Source: DATGHS01 sp035307785
GTDB lineage: Bacteria > Planctomycetota > Planctomycetia > Gemmatales > Gemmataceae
NCBI GenBank assembly: GCA_035307785.1
Contig: DATGHS010000523.1
Location: 1 to 16,720 of the forward strand
Reading direction: 5' to 3'
Length of the DNA stretch: 16,720 nucleotides
In this document: positions 1 to 8,415 of the stretch, in pieces
How positions within the stretch are numbered: the first letter of the stretch is position 1
How the letters are laid out: every line of letters starts with the position of its first letter
Translations under genes and position numbers: made by a program
The notes under the pieces: model-generated
What the model saw: only the letters and a program-made list of their open reading frames with translations
Told to the model about the DNA's origin: nothing
The model's database searches: none

Positions 1-3000
1 CTCCAATGGCAACTCGAGCAACGATTCCCCGGTTACAATGCCCGCTTCCTTGCCCGTTCGTTCGGGGACATTGGCCCCGGACAAGACGATGCCGACGTAA
101 CCCAATGGACTGCGGCCGCCAACGCCCACCTGCTCCGTCACCTGCTGTGGTTGATACTGCCAATTCGCCCATTGTTCCTTGGCGCGCTTGCGCTCGGTTT
201 CCAATGCGCTCTCGTCGAAAAAGCCATGCGTGGCCAAATGGGCATAGCGGGCCTTCGGCAACGCTTCCAATAGTGCAGCGGGCATGGCATCGTAACCGGC
301 CAAAATCGTTGTCGCGCGCTCGCCGGCCAAATCGCGGACGCGCTTCCATTCCATTTCGGTCCCCGGCAAATACGGCCAGGGCTTGTCGGCGTGGTTATCG
401 GGCCGGTCGTAGCGAACCGCCGCTGCGGCGAGCAGCCGCTCGGGACCCGCGAAGCGGTCGGGGAAGCGCAGATGCTCCAAGAGGAACGGGCCATGCGGCA
501 CCACTGCAATGCTGCCGGTCATTTCCTCCAGCAGAATCGATTCCGGCGTGGCGCCCGGCAAGGCAGCAAAGGGAAGCCGGGCCAGGTTGCCATCGGGTGC
601 AAGGTACAGCGTTCGCGTGTTTTGCGGCAGTTGCCTGGCAATGCTTTCCCACAGCAATTTGCGCAAAGTGCCGGCTGCCGGACTGTTTTCGCGTTGTTCG
701 ACCGCTCGCCGCCATGAGTCGAGTTCCCGATCAATGGGCGCGGCTTCGCCCAGTTCCACTCGCCGGGCCGGCTGACCGGAGCAAATAATGAAGACAACAT
801 AATGATCCGCCGACCCCTGGCTCTTGGACTTCGGAAGAGCGTAGCGGAAGAAGTCGAGGAAGGCCGCCCCGGCCGGCAAGGCACGAGCCAAATCGGCGGG
901 GCCCATGAGCGCCAGTTCCTGATAGCGGGCAGTTTGCGGCAAAAACGGAATGAGCTTCCGCTCCAGTTGATCGCGGCTGTCGGTCAGTTCGCGCAAACGG
1001 CGGTCCCGGTCAGCCTGGCGTTTGGGGTCTGTGTCGAGCGGTCGCAGGAGCAGTGCGTGGAGTTGACGTTGCACGTCCTGGAGCTGGGCGGCGATCGCGC
1101 GTCCTTCGTGAGACTGAGCAGCCGCCAGGCGAGCCGCCTCGTGGCGCGCCGCGAAAGCCCGGCTCAGCGACGAGCGCGTTTGCCACAAGCGCTGGTAAAC
1201 ATCGGCATCTGCAAGTTTGGAATTCTGTGTCACCCACAGGTAGGCACTGCGGGCCACCGGCAGTTCGGAATTGAAAGCCACCGCCTCGGCCATACTGGCG
1301 CCCGCGGCATAATCGTCGGCCATCTGTTGGCGCATGACGAGGTTGCGCTCGATGATCGGCAAAGCTTTGGCATAATCTCCGGACGCCGCCAGATTGGTCC
1401 CAAGCGCGAACAAGCCGCGGGCCAGGTCGCGATGACCGTGTGGATAATCCTTCTCAGGAAAAAGTTGCTCCAACATCGCCACTGCTCGCTGATGATAGGG
1501 CAGCGCCTCTTCGTATTTGCCCAGGCGCTCCAACAAGACGGCGACGTTGCTGCAACTGCTTGCGAGCAGCGGATGGCCACGCGGATAATCGTTCTGCGCG
1601 TACAACCGTTCGCGCATGGCCAGGGCCTGGCGCAAGAGTGGCAGCGCATCGTTGAATCGACCCGTGGCCATGAGGATATAGCCCATGTTGTTCAGGGCCA
1701 GGGCCAAGTCCGGGTGGCCAATCGGGAAATCTTTCTCCGGATAGAGCGCTTCTTCCATCCGCAGCGCCCGGTCGAAGTACGACAACGCCTTCTCTTGCTG
1801 ACTCAAGGACATCAGCACGTAGGCAAGGTTGTTGATTGCCCCGGCCAATTTCTGGTGCCCGCGGGGGAACTGGTTCGTGGGATACAGTTTTTCGCGCATG
1901 GCCAGGGAGCGCTCGTAGTACGGAATCGCTTTGGCCGGCTCGCCCATATCGATCATCAGATGGCCGAGGTTATTCAAACTGACGGCCAGGTCATTATGGC
2001 CGCGGGGGAAGTTTTTTTCCGGAAACAACCGTTCGCGCATCGCCAGCGAGCGCTCATAATACGGCAATGCCGCCGGAAACTCGCCGGCGGTGCTGAGCAC
2101 GTGGCCCATCACATTCAGCGCTGCCGCATAATCGGGATTGCCGCGTGGATATTGCTTTTCGGGGAACAGGCGTTCGTACATGGCCAGCGAACGTTGGAGC
2201 AAAACACGGGCTTGTCCGAGGCTGCCCACGTCGGCCAGGGCATGGCCCAAGTTGTTGAGGCTGATCGCCAATTCCGGATGACCACGAGGAAACGACTTTT
2301 CCGGATAAAGCCGCTCGCGAATCTTCAAGGCACGCTCGTACAACGGCACCGAGCGGGCATGGTCACCCATATCGGTAAGCAGCGCGGCCAAATTGTTGAG
2401 ACTGCCGGCCAAGACCGCCTGGCCCTCGGCAGCGCCGTCTTCCGGATACAGCTTTTCGCACATGGCCAGATCGCGCTCGTAATAGTGCATTGCCCCCGTC
2501 TGGTCGCCCATTTCGTTGAACAGGGCGCCCAGGTTATTCAGGCAGAGGGCAATCTCCTCGTGGCCGCGCGGAAACTGGGCTGGAGGATACAGCCGTTCGC
2601 GCAGCGCCAATGCTCGTTCGTGAAACGGCAACGCCTTCGACCGCTGGCCCAGTTCGGCCAGCAACCGCCCCAGGTTGTAATTGCTTTGCGCCAGTTCCGC
2701 GAGTCCCTGGGGAAACCGCGCTTCGGGGTACAACTTCTGTCGCATCGCCAGCGAGCGTTCGAGGTACGCCAGCGCCTCGTCGCGCTTTTTCATTGCTTCC
2801 AAAACTCCCGCCATGCTGTCGAGACTGATGGCCAGGAGTTCGTGGCCGTTGGGAAATTCTTTCTTGGGATATAATCTTTCGCGCATGGCCAATGCGCGCT
2901 CGAAAAAAGTCAATGCTTTCGGAAAGTCGCCCATCTCCGCCAGCAGGTAAGCCAGGTTATGGATGCTCAGTGCCAAATCCGGATGGCCCGAGGGGAACTC

Positions 3001-3651
3001 CTTTTCGGGATAGAGGGCCTCGTACATGGCCAGGGCGCGCTCGTAGTACGGGCGGGCCTTCGGCAACTGCCCCATCTCATCCAGCAAGAAACCGAGATTG
3101 GCGATGCTCGTGGCCAGTTCGGCATGCCCGCGCGGAAATTCGGACTTGGGATAGAGCTTCTCGCGCATCGTGAGCGCGCGCTGATAAAGAAGCAGCGCCT
3201 TCGCCGGTTCGCCCATATCTTTGAGGATCTGCGCAAGTGAGTGAATGCTTTCCGCCAACTGAGCATGACCGCGCGGGAACTCTTTTTCCGGGTAGAGCCG
3301 CTCGTTCATGGCCACGCAGCGCTCCAGGTACGATTTGGCTTTGGGCAAATCACCTGTTCGAGCCATCGCGATGCCAAGGTTGTTCAAGCTGGCCGCCAGG
3401 TTCTCGTGGCCATTCGGAAACTCTTTCTCGGGATAAAGCCGCTCGTTCATGGTTAAGGACTGGCGGAAGGGCTCGGTTGCTTGCGCAAACTTACTTTCCG
3501 CGACTAGCTGCGCTCCCTCTTTGTTCAGTTGCACCACCTGCTGTTCCAGTTTGGCGCGCTGTTCCTTCGAGATGTCATCTGCTCGCGCCGCAGGGCACGA
3601 GCCGACGAGAAGAATGGGCAATACCATTGACCAAAAAATCTGGCGTATCAT
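1..3651 (-). CDS. Exported TPR-CHAT protein (caspase-like peptidase family), C-terminus cut by window edge
   Basis: Seen: an open frame of 1217 codons from an ATG preceded by AGGAGG with good spacing, reading without a stop off the left edge. Residues 1-24 form a signal peptide (hydrophobic VLPILLVG, then an ARA site); VGSC with Cys19 is also a possible lipobox. Residues 63-767 are fifteen TPR-like units. About 800-905 is a charged helical linker. From about 960 a CHAT domain follows, with YLAPDGNLARLPFAALPG, the His motif HLATHGFF (His1142), and SGAN followed by GIVTGESLLEL. Family knowledge: CHAT domains are caspase-like and their Cys sits in an SAC-type motif shortly after this last segment, so the catalytic Cys should lie just outside the window. 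Inferred role: an extracytoplasmic protein-binding scaffold with a peptidase head; substrate unknown. It lies 93 bp after the PilZ gene on the same strand. A non-catalytic CHAT cannot be excluded without the missing end. Confidence 0.9.
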   Translation of the reverse strand, partial: MIRQIFWSMVLPILLVGSCPAARADDISKEQRAKLEQQVVQLNKEGAQLVAESKFAQATEPFRQSLTMNERLYPEKEFPNGHENLAASLNNLGIAMARTGDLPKAKSYLERCVAMNERLYPEKEFPRGHAQLAESIHSLAQILKDMGEPAKALLLYQRALTMREKLYPKSEFPRGHAELATSIANLGFLLDEMGQLPKARPYYERALAMYEALYPEKEFPSGHPDLALSIHNLAYLLAEMGDFPKALTFFERALAMRERLYPKKEFPNGHELLAISLDSMAGVLEAMKKRDEALAYLERSLAMRQKLYPEARFPQGLAELAQSNYNLGRLLAELGQRSKALPFHERALALRERLYPPAQFPRGHEEIALCLNNLGALFNEMGDQTGAMHYYERDLAMCEKLYPEDGAAEGQAVLAGSLNNLAALLTDMGDHARSVPLYERALKIRERLYPEKSFPRGHPELAISLNNLGHALADVGSLGQARVLLQRSLAMYERLFPEKQYPRGNPDYAAALNVMGHVLSTAGEFPAALPYYERSLAMRERLFPEKNFPRGHNDLAVSLNNLGHLMIDMGEPAKAIPYYERSLAMREKLYPTNQFPRGHQKLAGAINNLAYVLMSLSQQEKALSYFDRALRMEEALYPEKDFPIGHPDLALALNNMGYILMATGRFNDALPLLRQALAMRERLYAQNDYPRGHPLLASSCSNVAVLLERLGKYEEALPYHQRAVAMLEQLFPEKDYPHGHRDLARGLFALGTNLAASGDYAKALPIIERNLVMRQQMADDYAAGASMAEAVAFNSELPVARSAYLWVTQNSKLADADVYQRLWQTRSSLSRAFAARHEAARLAAAQSHEGRAIAAQLQDVQRQLHALLLRPLDTDPKRQADRDRRLRELTDSRDQLERKLIPFLPQTARYQELALMGPADLARALPAGAAFLDFFRYALPKSKSQGSADHYVVFIICSGQPARRVELGEAAPIDRELDSWRRAVEQRENSPAAGTLRKLLWESIARQLPQNTRTLYLAPDGNLARLPFAALPGATPESILLEEMTGSIAVVPHGPFLLEHLRFPDRFAGPERLLAAAAVRYDRPDNHADKPWPYLPGTEMEWKRVRDLAGERATTILAGYDAMPAALLEALPKARYAHLATHGFFDESALETERKRAKEQWANWQYQPQQVTEQVGVGGRSPLGYVGIVLSGANVPERTGKEAGIVTGESLLELPLE
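1351..3465 (-). repeat. 15 tandem TPR-like units, 141 bp (47 aa) each, inside the TPR-CHAT gene
   Basis: Residues 63-767 of the TPR-CHAT protein split into fifteen units of exactly 47 residues (15 x 141 = 2115 bp) with no insertion or deletion. The consensus is roughly ERALAMRERLYPEKEFPRGH, then xxLAxSLNNLGxLLxxMG, then xxxKALPYY. It resembles kinesin-light-chain/TPR_10-type repeats (about 42 residues) with roughly five extra residues around the YPEKxFPRGH turn. Unit 8 is the most divergent at that turn (YPEDGAAEGQ). The units differ in DNA sequence, so this is an old amplification held in register, not a recent expansion. Confidence 0.93.
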
Positions 3652-3724
3652 TTCCGCCTCCTGTGGCTGGCCAGCTGCAATCGACTATTGGCGCGCGGAA
3701 CTACACGTAGTGCGGTTTCGCCGC

Positions 3725-3730
3725 ATTATA
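3725..3730 (-). promoter_or_regulatory. Possible -10 element upstream of the TPR-CHAT gene
   Basis: On the minus strand this is a perfect TATAAT, 73 bp before the TPR-CHAT start codon and just after the PilZ stop. The hexamer 17 bp upstream (GCTATG) does not resemble a -35 box, so the call rests on the -10 alone. A small hairpin, TGCGG-5 nt-CCGCA at 3711-3725, sits immediately downstream and would lie at the transcript start. It may instead be a weak end signal for the PilZ message. Confidence 0.28.
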
Positions 3731-3744
3731 CTTACTCCAGCGCC

Positions 3745-4128
3745 TTACATAGCTCGATTTCTTTGCTCGGGCAGCAGAAAGAACTGCATCTCCTCTGCCT
3801 TCAACGGGCTCGCGAACTGCGCCCCTACAAAGTAGTCGCCGGTCTGAATCAGGCGGATATGAATGACGCGCAGCACCACGGCCAGCGTATGTTTGCCGGC
3901 TTCGGTGCTCAGCTTGCCCGGCAACTCCGAGCCTGCTTTCGACGGGCTGCCCACCAGCATGCTCATGCCGGTCTTGGAAATGTTCCAGACCAGGCCGACA
4001 AAGGTTGAGTCGCTCGCGCCAATCTCTTCAAGCTGGCAAACTGTGCCGTAGGCGGGCTGGTAACGCGGCGCCACGCGCCGCTCGGGTGGTTGGACCGCGC
4101 CGTTCGACGCGGGGAAGGGAGAATTCAT
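3745..4128 (-). CDS. PilZ domain protein (cyclic-di-GMP receptor type), 127 aa
   Basis: The protein is essentially a lone PilZ domain. It shows both parts of the cyclic-di-GMP-binding signature: RxxxR (Arg18-Val-Ala-Pro-Arg22) and NxSxxG (Asn49-Ile-Ser-Lys-Thr-Gly54). A beta-rich stretch follows, ending in GDYFVGAQFASPL, typical of the PilZ barrel. The start at 4128 is preferred over longer in-frame readings because AGAGG lies seven bases before it and the extra upstream residues look non-coding. There is no signal peptide or membrane segment, so it should be cytosolic. It is transcribed towards the TPR-CHAT gene and is divergent from the hydrolase gene. The output it controls is not visible from the sequence. 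Confidence 0.9.
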   Translation of the reverse strand: MNSPFPASNGAVQPPERRVAPRYQPAYGTVCQLEEIGASDSTFVGLVWNISKTGMSMLVGSPSKAGSELPGKLSTEAGKHTLAVVLRVIHIRLIQTGDYFVGAQFASPLKAEEMQFFLLPEQRNRAM

Positions 4129-4363
4129 CGCGAACCTCTGGAGGGAAGGATTGCGGGCGACTGACGATCTTCTTACAGGCACTCCTGCGCACCGTAGCGG
4201 AATTCGCCAGAATTTCGGTGGCCGCGAATCGGAATTCTGATGAATTACGCTACATTCAAAACTTGTGTCACTGAACAAATGCGATCCAATTAGCACTTGC
4301 CGCTGCTTATTGGAGTGCGGAAGATGCCCATCAGTTCCCTCATTTGTCCTCGAGAGAAACCCC
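4129..4363. other. Divergent intergenic region between the PilZ and hydrolase genes
   Basis: These 235 bp should hold promoters for both divergent genes. The stretch is AT-richer than its surroundings, notably around 4200-4300, but I found no -35/-10 pair with acceptable spacing on either strand. A short inverted repeat AATTC-TGAT-GAATT lies near 4232-4245. No gene is visible; long in-frame extensions of both flanking genes into this region have poor coding character. Confidence 0.4.
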
Positions 4364-6235
4364 ATGCGATCTGCTCATAATGCTCTTCTATTCCTGCTCT
4401 TGGTACCAACTCTGGCGCTGGCGCAAAAGCCCGAAGATGAAATCAAGGAGCGCTACACCAAGTACGAGTACCGCATCCCCATGCGCGACGGCGTCAAGCT
4501 GTTCACCGCCGTGTACGTCCCCAAGGACCAATCGCAGAAATTTCCGATTCTGATGATGCGCACGCCGTACAGCTGCGCCCCGTATGGGATTGATCGCTAT
4601 CCGGATCACCTTGGACCGTCGCCGTACTTCTGGAAAGAAGGCTACATCCTCGTGAACCAAGACGTGCGCGGCCGCTGGATGTCGGAAGGCGAGTACGTGA
4701 ATATGCGGCCCCACAACGCCGCTAAAAACGGCCCGAAGGATATCGACGAAGCCAGCGATACGTTCGACACCATCGAATGGCTGGTGCAGCACGTACCGAA
4801 CAACAACGGCAGAGTTGGCCAGTGGGGAATCTCTTACCCCGGTTTCTACACGGCCGCCGGCATGATCGACGCCCATCCGGCCCTGAAGGCATCCTCGCCG
4901 CAAGCCCCGATCAACGACTGGTTCATGGGCGACGACTGGCACCACAACGGCGCGCTCATGCTGCCGCATTGCTTCAACTTTATGGCCAACTTCGGCAAGC
5001 CCCGGCCAGAGCCGGAGAAGAAGTACAGCCATATGCGCTTCGATCACGAGACTCCGGATGGCTACCAGTTCTTCCTGAATCTGGGTCCGCTGGCGAATGC
5101 CGACAAGAAATACTTCAAGGGACAGGTTGCGTTCTGGAACGAGGTCACGCAGCATCCGAATTACGACGAATTCTGGCAAGCGCGCAATCTGCGGCCACAT
5201 TTGAAGAACATCCGCCCGGCCGTGATGACCGTGGGCGGCTGGTTCGATGCCGAGAACCTCTTCGGCGCGCTGGAAACTTACCGCAATGTGGAAAAGAACA
5301 GCCCCGATTGCCGCAACACGCTGGTGATGGGTCCTTGGAACCACGGTGGCTGGAGCCGGGGCGATGGGGGCGATCACCTGGGCGATGTTCGCTTCAACGC
5401 GAAGACTTCGAAGTTCTTTCAGGAGAAGATCGAACTGCCATTTTTCGAGTATCACTTGAAGGGCAAAGGCGACGGCAAATATCCGGAAGCCTGGGTCTTC
5501 GAGACCGGGACCAATGTTTGGCGGCAATACGACGCCTGGCCGCCCAAAAATGCGAAATCGAAGACGCTGTATTTTCAAGAAGCAGGCAAGCTCAGCGAAA
5601 CGCCGTCCGCTTCGGCCGACGAGAAACACGGGTTCGATGAATACATCAGCGACCCGGCCAAACCTGTGCCGTATTACGAACGCACCGCTATCGGCATGGC
5701 GCCTGAATACATGGTGGGCGACCAGCGGCAAATGGGCCGCCGGCCTGACGTCTTGGTGTACCAGACGGACGTTCTAACTGAAGATGTAACCTTGGTAGGT
5801 CCATTTCAGGCGAAACTGCACGTGTCGACTTCGGGCACCGATTCGGATTGGATTGTGAAATTGATCGACGTCTACCCGGACGACTTGCCGGAGTCCGATC
5901 CCAGAGGCCCGAACTGGGGCGCCTATCAGCAACTAATCCGCGGCGATGTCTTCCGTGGCCGCTTCCGCAAAAGCTTCGAGAAGCCCGAGGCGTTCGTACC
6001 GAATGAGCCGACATCGATTCAATTCACGATGGAAGACATTTGCCACACGTTCCGCCCCGGCCACCGGATCATGATCCAGGTGCAAAGCACCTGGTTCCCA
6101 TTGGTGGACCGCAACCCGCAGACGTTTGTCGAGAATATTGCGTTTGCGAATGAAAGTGATTTCCAGAAGGCGACGCAGCGATTGTACAGAACGAAAACGA
6201 TGCCAAGCGGCGTGCAGGTGTTGGTGATGCCGTGA
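4364..6235 (+). CDS. Exported CocE/NonD-family alpha/beta hydrolase, alpha-amino-acid ester hydrolase-like
   Basis: A 623-residue protein starting at the ATG that opens a clean signal peptide (LLFLLLVPTLALA, predicted cut after residue 20). Longer in-frame starts upstream would bury this signal. The catalytic domain shows Ser157 in GQWGISYPG, Asp295 in GGWFDAEN and His327 in GPWNHGGW. Around the nucleophile and in GDDWHHNGA (190-197) it resembles alpha-amino-acid ester hydrolases and glutaryl acylases of the S15/CocE group. A C-terminal jelly-roll domain begins near DVLVYQTDVL. From memory of the Xanthomonas enzyme (Ser174, Asp307, His340; carboxylates Asp208, Glu309, Asp310), Glu297 matches Glu309, but the Asp310 position is Asn298. 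Substrate preference may therefore differ. Likely role: extracytoplasmic ester or amide hydrolysis; the true substrate is unknown. Confidence 0.9.
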   Translation: MRSAHNALLFLLLVPTLALAQKPEDEIKERYTKYEYRIPMRDGVKLFTAVYVPKDQSQKFPILMMRTPYSCAPYGIDRYPDHLGPSPYFWKEGYILVNQDVRGRWMSEGEYVNMRPHNAAKNGPKDIDEASDTFDTIEWLVQHVPNNNGRVGQWGISYPGFYTAAGMIDAHPALKASSPQAPINDWFMGDDWHHNGALMLPHCFNFMANFGKPRPEPEKKYSHMRFDHETPDGYQFFLNLGPLANADKKYFKGQVAFWNEVTQHPNYDEFWQARNLRPHLKNIRPAVMTVGGWFDAENLFGALETYRNVEKNSPDCRNTLVMGPWNHGGWSRGDGGDHLGDVRFNAKTSKFFQEKIELPFFEYHLKGKGDGKYPEAWVFETGTNVWRQYDAWPPKNAKSKTLYFQEAGKLSETPSASADEKHGFDEYISDPAKPVPYYERTAIGMAPEYMVGDQRQMGRRPDVLVYQTDVLTEDVTLVGPFQAKLHVSTSGTDSDWIVKLIDVYPDDLPESDPRGPNWGAYQQLIRGDVFRGRFRKSFEKPEAFVPNEPTSIQFTMEDICHTFRPGHRIMIQVQSTWFPLVDRNPQTFVENIAFANESDFQKATQRLYRTKTMPSGVQVLVMP

Positions 6236-6238
6236 CGA

Positions 6239-6280
6239 ATTGCCGCTTGCGGCTACGCCGGCGAAACTGCAAGCGGCAAT
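6239..6280 (+). terminator. Hairpin after the hydrolase gene, possible terminator
   Basis: ATTGCCGCTTGC (6239-6250) and GCAAGCGGCAAT (6269-6280) form a perfect 12-bp stem with an 18-nt loop, four bases after the stop codon. The following GGTTTTACTG has only a short T run. The gene ends facing the Uma2 gene on the opposite strand, so a two-way terminator would fit. The left arm includes the GCCGCTTGCGGC palindrome that recurs beside other stop codons in this window. Confidence 0.5.
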
Positions 6281-6305
6281 GGTTTTACTGTGTTCAATAG
6301 TCGGG

Positions 6306-6908
6306 TCAACTGTCGAACAAGTCGCGAACCGCAACTTGAAATCCGGGGATCAAGTCCGGAAAGGTAAGCAAGTCATCGGCCTTGAGGTCAACCGGTTGTT
6401 CGGCAGCCCGGTAAACCGTCAACGTGCATGTGGCGGGATCGGGAACCCAGACGACGACCACACCCGCGCGGTGATAAGCCGCCACCTTATCTTCAATTTT
6501 CTTGTTTGTATCATTTTTACTCCGGACTTCGGCAATCAGCTCGGGGATCGTTTCAAGATAACCTTCCGTCGATTTCCTGATGGGCAAAGACCGTGTGCAA
6601 ACAAATGCATTGTCAGCGCCAACAAGACTGTCCGGATTTCGCCCTAGCACAACTCCGACTTCGGCAAACGCCTTGCCATGGCCCTGAAATTGGCCTTGGA
6701 CAAGTAGGTGATGGTAGATTTTGCCTTGTCCAATACCGTGATCGGCCCCCGGCGGCGGCATGATGATCAGCCTCCCGTTATCGAGTTCATACTTCACGTC
6801 TCCAGAGGGTAAATGCGAAGGCAAAGCCGCAACATCGGCAATCGTCAGCAGTCGCTGCCACTGAGGTAAAGCGTGCCCGGCAGGCGGAATTATTGTTAAT
6901 GTGCTCAT
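6306..6908 (-). CDS. Uma2 family nuclease (PD-(D/E)XK fold)
   Basis: A 200-residue protein with the Uma2 pattern: YELDNGRLI (Glu41), GADNAFV (Asp99), PELIAEVRS (Glu127), then a helix with Lys141 and AAYHRAGVVVVWVPDP (143-158). The usual ExK is read here as Glu-Val-Arg (127-129), common for Uma2, where the Lys comes later. Family knowledge: Uma2 proteins are restriction-endonuclease-like, very numerous in cyanobacteria and planctomycetes, and mostly without a known function. The start codon is nine bases after the gatA stop, with no clear ribosome site, so it is probably translated by coupling with gatA. No partner methylase is present. Functional link to tRNA amidation is doubtful; it may simply ride in the run. 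Confidence 0.9.
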   Translation of the reverse strand: MSTLTIIPPAGHALPQWQRLLTIADVAALPSHLPSGDVKYELDNGRLIIMPPPGADHGIGQGKIYHHLLVQGQFQGHGKAFAEVGVVLGRNPDSLVGADNAFVCTRSLPIRKSTEGYLETIPELIAEVRSKNDTNKKIEDKVAAYHRAGVVVVWVPDPATCTLTVYRAAEQPVDLKADDLLTFPDLIPGFQVAVRDLFDS

Positions 6909-6917
6909 GACTGCATT

Positions 6918-8399
6918 CTACATCTTCGGCCGCTTGGTGTGCCAGCCGCTGGCCGTTTCGTGCATCCTTGCGATGCGCAGCAGCTTTTCCTCTTCAAAAG
7001 GCGCGGCCAGGATTTGCAGGCCGATCGGCAGGCCCGACTTCGTGAAGCCGCACGGAATGCTGATCCCCGCGATGCCGGCCAGGTTGCAACTGATCGTGTA
7101 AATGTCGGACAGGTACATTGCGAGCGGGTTGTCGGCCTTTTCGCCGATCTTGAATGCCGCGGTGGGCGAAGTCGGCCCCATCACCACGTCGCATTCGGCA
7201 AATGCTCGGTCGAAGTCATCCTTGATGAGACGGCGCACTTTCAGAGCCTTCCCATAATATTCATCATGGTAGCCGCTGGATAGTGCGTAGGTGCCGAGCA
7301 TGATGCGGCGCTGCACTTCCTTGCCGAAGCCTTCGCCGCGTGACTGCATGAAGGTGGCGATCATCGCGCCTTGCTTTTCGACTAGCGCCGGATCGAGCTT
7401 TTTCGTCCGGTAGCCGTAATGCATGCCGTCGTAGCGGGCCAGGTTGCTCGATGCCTCGGCCGTAGCCACGAGGTAGTATACCGCCACGGCGTACGGACTG
7501 TTGGGCAGTGAGACCTCCTTCACTTTCGCGCCGAACGATTCATAAACCTTGAGCGCATCGCGAATGCTTTTTTCCACTTCCTTGTCGAGGCCTTCGCTGA
7601 AGTACTCCTTTGCCACGCCGATGGTCAACGGCTTGACGGGCTGATCCAGAGTCTTCGAATACGGCGGCACGGGCTGGTTGATGCTCGTGCTGTCACGGGC
7701 GTCGCGGCCGGCCAGCACTTCCATGATGAGCGCGCAGTCCGACATGTCGTGTGTGAATGGGCCAATCTGATCGAGCGAACTGGCGAAGGCAACCAGGCCA
7801 TAGCGCGAAACCCGGCCGTAGGTCGGTTTCATGCCCACGATGCCGCACAGGCTCGCGGGTTGGCGGATCGAGCCGCCGGTGTCGCTGCCCAAGGAGAGCG
7901 GCGCCTCGCAGGCCGCGACGGCCGCTGCCGAGCCGCCGGAGGAACCGCCCGGAATACGCTCCAAGTCCCAAGGGTTGCGGGTCGTAAAGAAGGCACTATT
8001 CTCCGTGGATGAACCCATCGCGAATTCATCCATATTCGTCTTGCCGATCAACACCGCGTCGGCTTGTTTCAATTCCGTGATGACGTGGGCATCGTACGGC
8101 GGGACAAAGTATTGCAGGATCTTGCTGCCGCAGGTCGTCGGCTGACCGTTGGTGCAGAGCACGTCTTTGATCGCCACGGGCACGCCGGCCAATTTGCCGA
8201 GCGGCTGGCCTTTTTTGCGCTTGGCATCGACCGCGCGTGCTTGCTCCAGCGCCGCGGCTTCATCCACGTGCAAAAATGCCTTCACGTGCGGATCGCGCTG
8301 TTTGATAGCTTGCAGAAAAGATTGCGTGATGGCTTCGGCCGTCTCGCCTTGAGCCTGGGCTTGCAACAATTCCAGCGCAGTGCGTTCGATGCCTGTCAT
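6918..8399 (-). CDS. gatA: Asp-tRNA(Asn)/Glu-tRNA(Gln) amidotransferase subunit A
   Basis: GatA of 493 residues, normal length. It supplies ammonia by hydrolysing glutamine, for GatB to convert Glu-tRNA(Gln) or Asp-tRNA(Asn) to the amidated form. The amidase-signature triad is present: Lys78 (VAIKDV), Ser153 (GGSSGGSAAA) and nucleophile Ser177 (GSDTGGSIRQ). The 75- and 24-residue spacings match the family (compare FAAH Lys142, Ser217, Ser241). The start at 8399 (MTGIERTALELL) is preferred to an upstream ATG at 8504, which would overlap gatC and add basic non-homologous residues. It sits 37 bp after gatC, with a palindrome in the gap. gatB is not in the window. Confidence 0.98.
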   Translation of the reverse strand: MTGIERTALELLQAQAQGETAEAITQSFLQAIKQRDPHVKAFLHVDEAAALEQARAVDAKRKKGQPLGKLAGVPVAIKDVLCTNGQPTTCGSKILQYFVPPYDAHVITELKQADAVLIGKTNMDEFAMGSSTENSAFFTTRNPWDLERIPGGSSGGSAAAVAACEAPLSLGSDTGGSIRQPASLCGIVGMKPTYGRVSRYGLVAFASSLDQIGPFTHDMSDCALIMEVLAGRDARDSTSINQPVPPYSKTLDQPVKPLTIGVAKEYFSEGLDKEVEKSIRDALKVYESFGAKVKEVSLPNSPYAVAVYYLVATAEASSNLARYDGMHYGYRTKKLDPALVEKQGAMIATFMQSRGEGFGKEVQRRIMLGTYALSSGYHDEYYGKALKVRRLIKDDFDRAFAECDVVMGPTSPTAAFKIGEKADNPLAMYLSDIYTISCNLAGIAGISIPCGFTKSGLPIGLQILAAPFEEEKLLRIARMHETASGWHTKRPKM

Positions 8400-8415
8400 G
8401 TGGGGTTCCGATCTG

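Noticed and set aside
6..788. Plus-strand open frame of 260 codons at the left edge
   Set aside because: It is Arg/Pro-rich antisense to the CHAT domain, without a ribosome site or recognisable domain.
802..2874. A 690-codon open frame on the plus strand, with internal repeats
   Set aside because: It is the antisense shadow of the TPR array: its repeats have the same 141-bp period, it has no family-like sequence, and the minus strand encodes a clear signal peptide, TPR and CHAT protein.
1351..3465. Regular direct repeats as a CRISPR or satellite-like array
   Set aside because: The 141-bp period is a multiple of three, units vary as protein repeats do, there are no unique spacers, and the frame stays open throughout.
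4388..5731. Long minus-strand open frame opposite the exported hydrolase
   Set aside because: The plus-strand frame has catalytic motifs and a signal peptide; the antisense frame has no ribosome site or domain.
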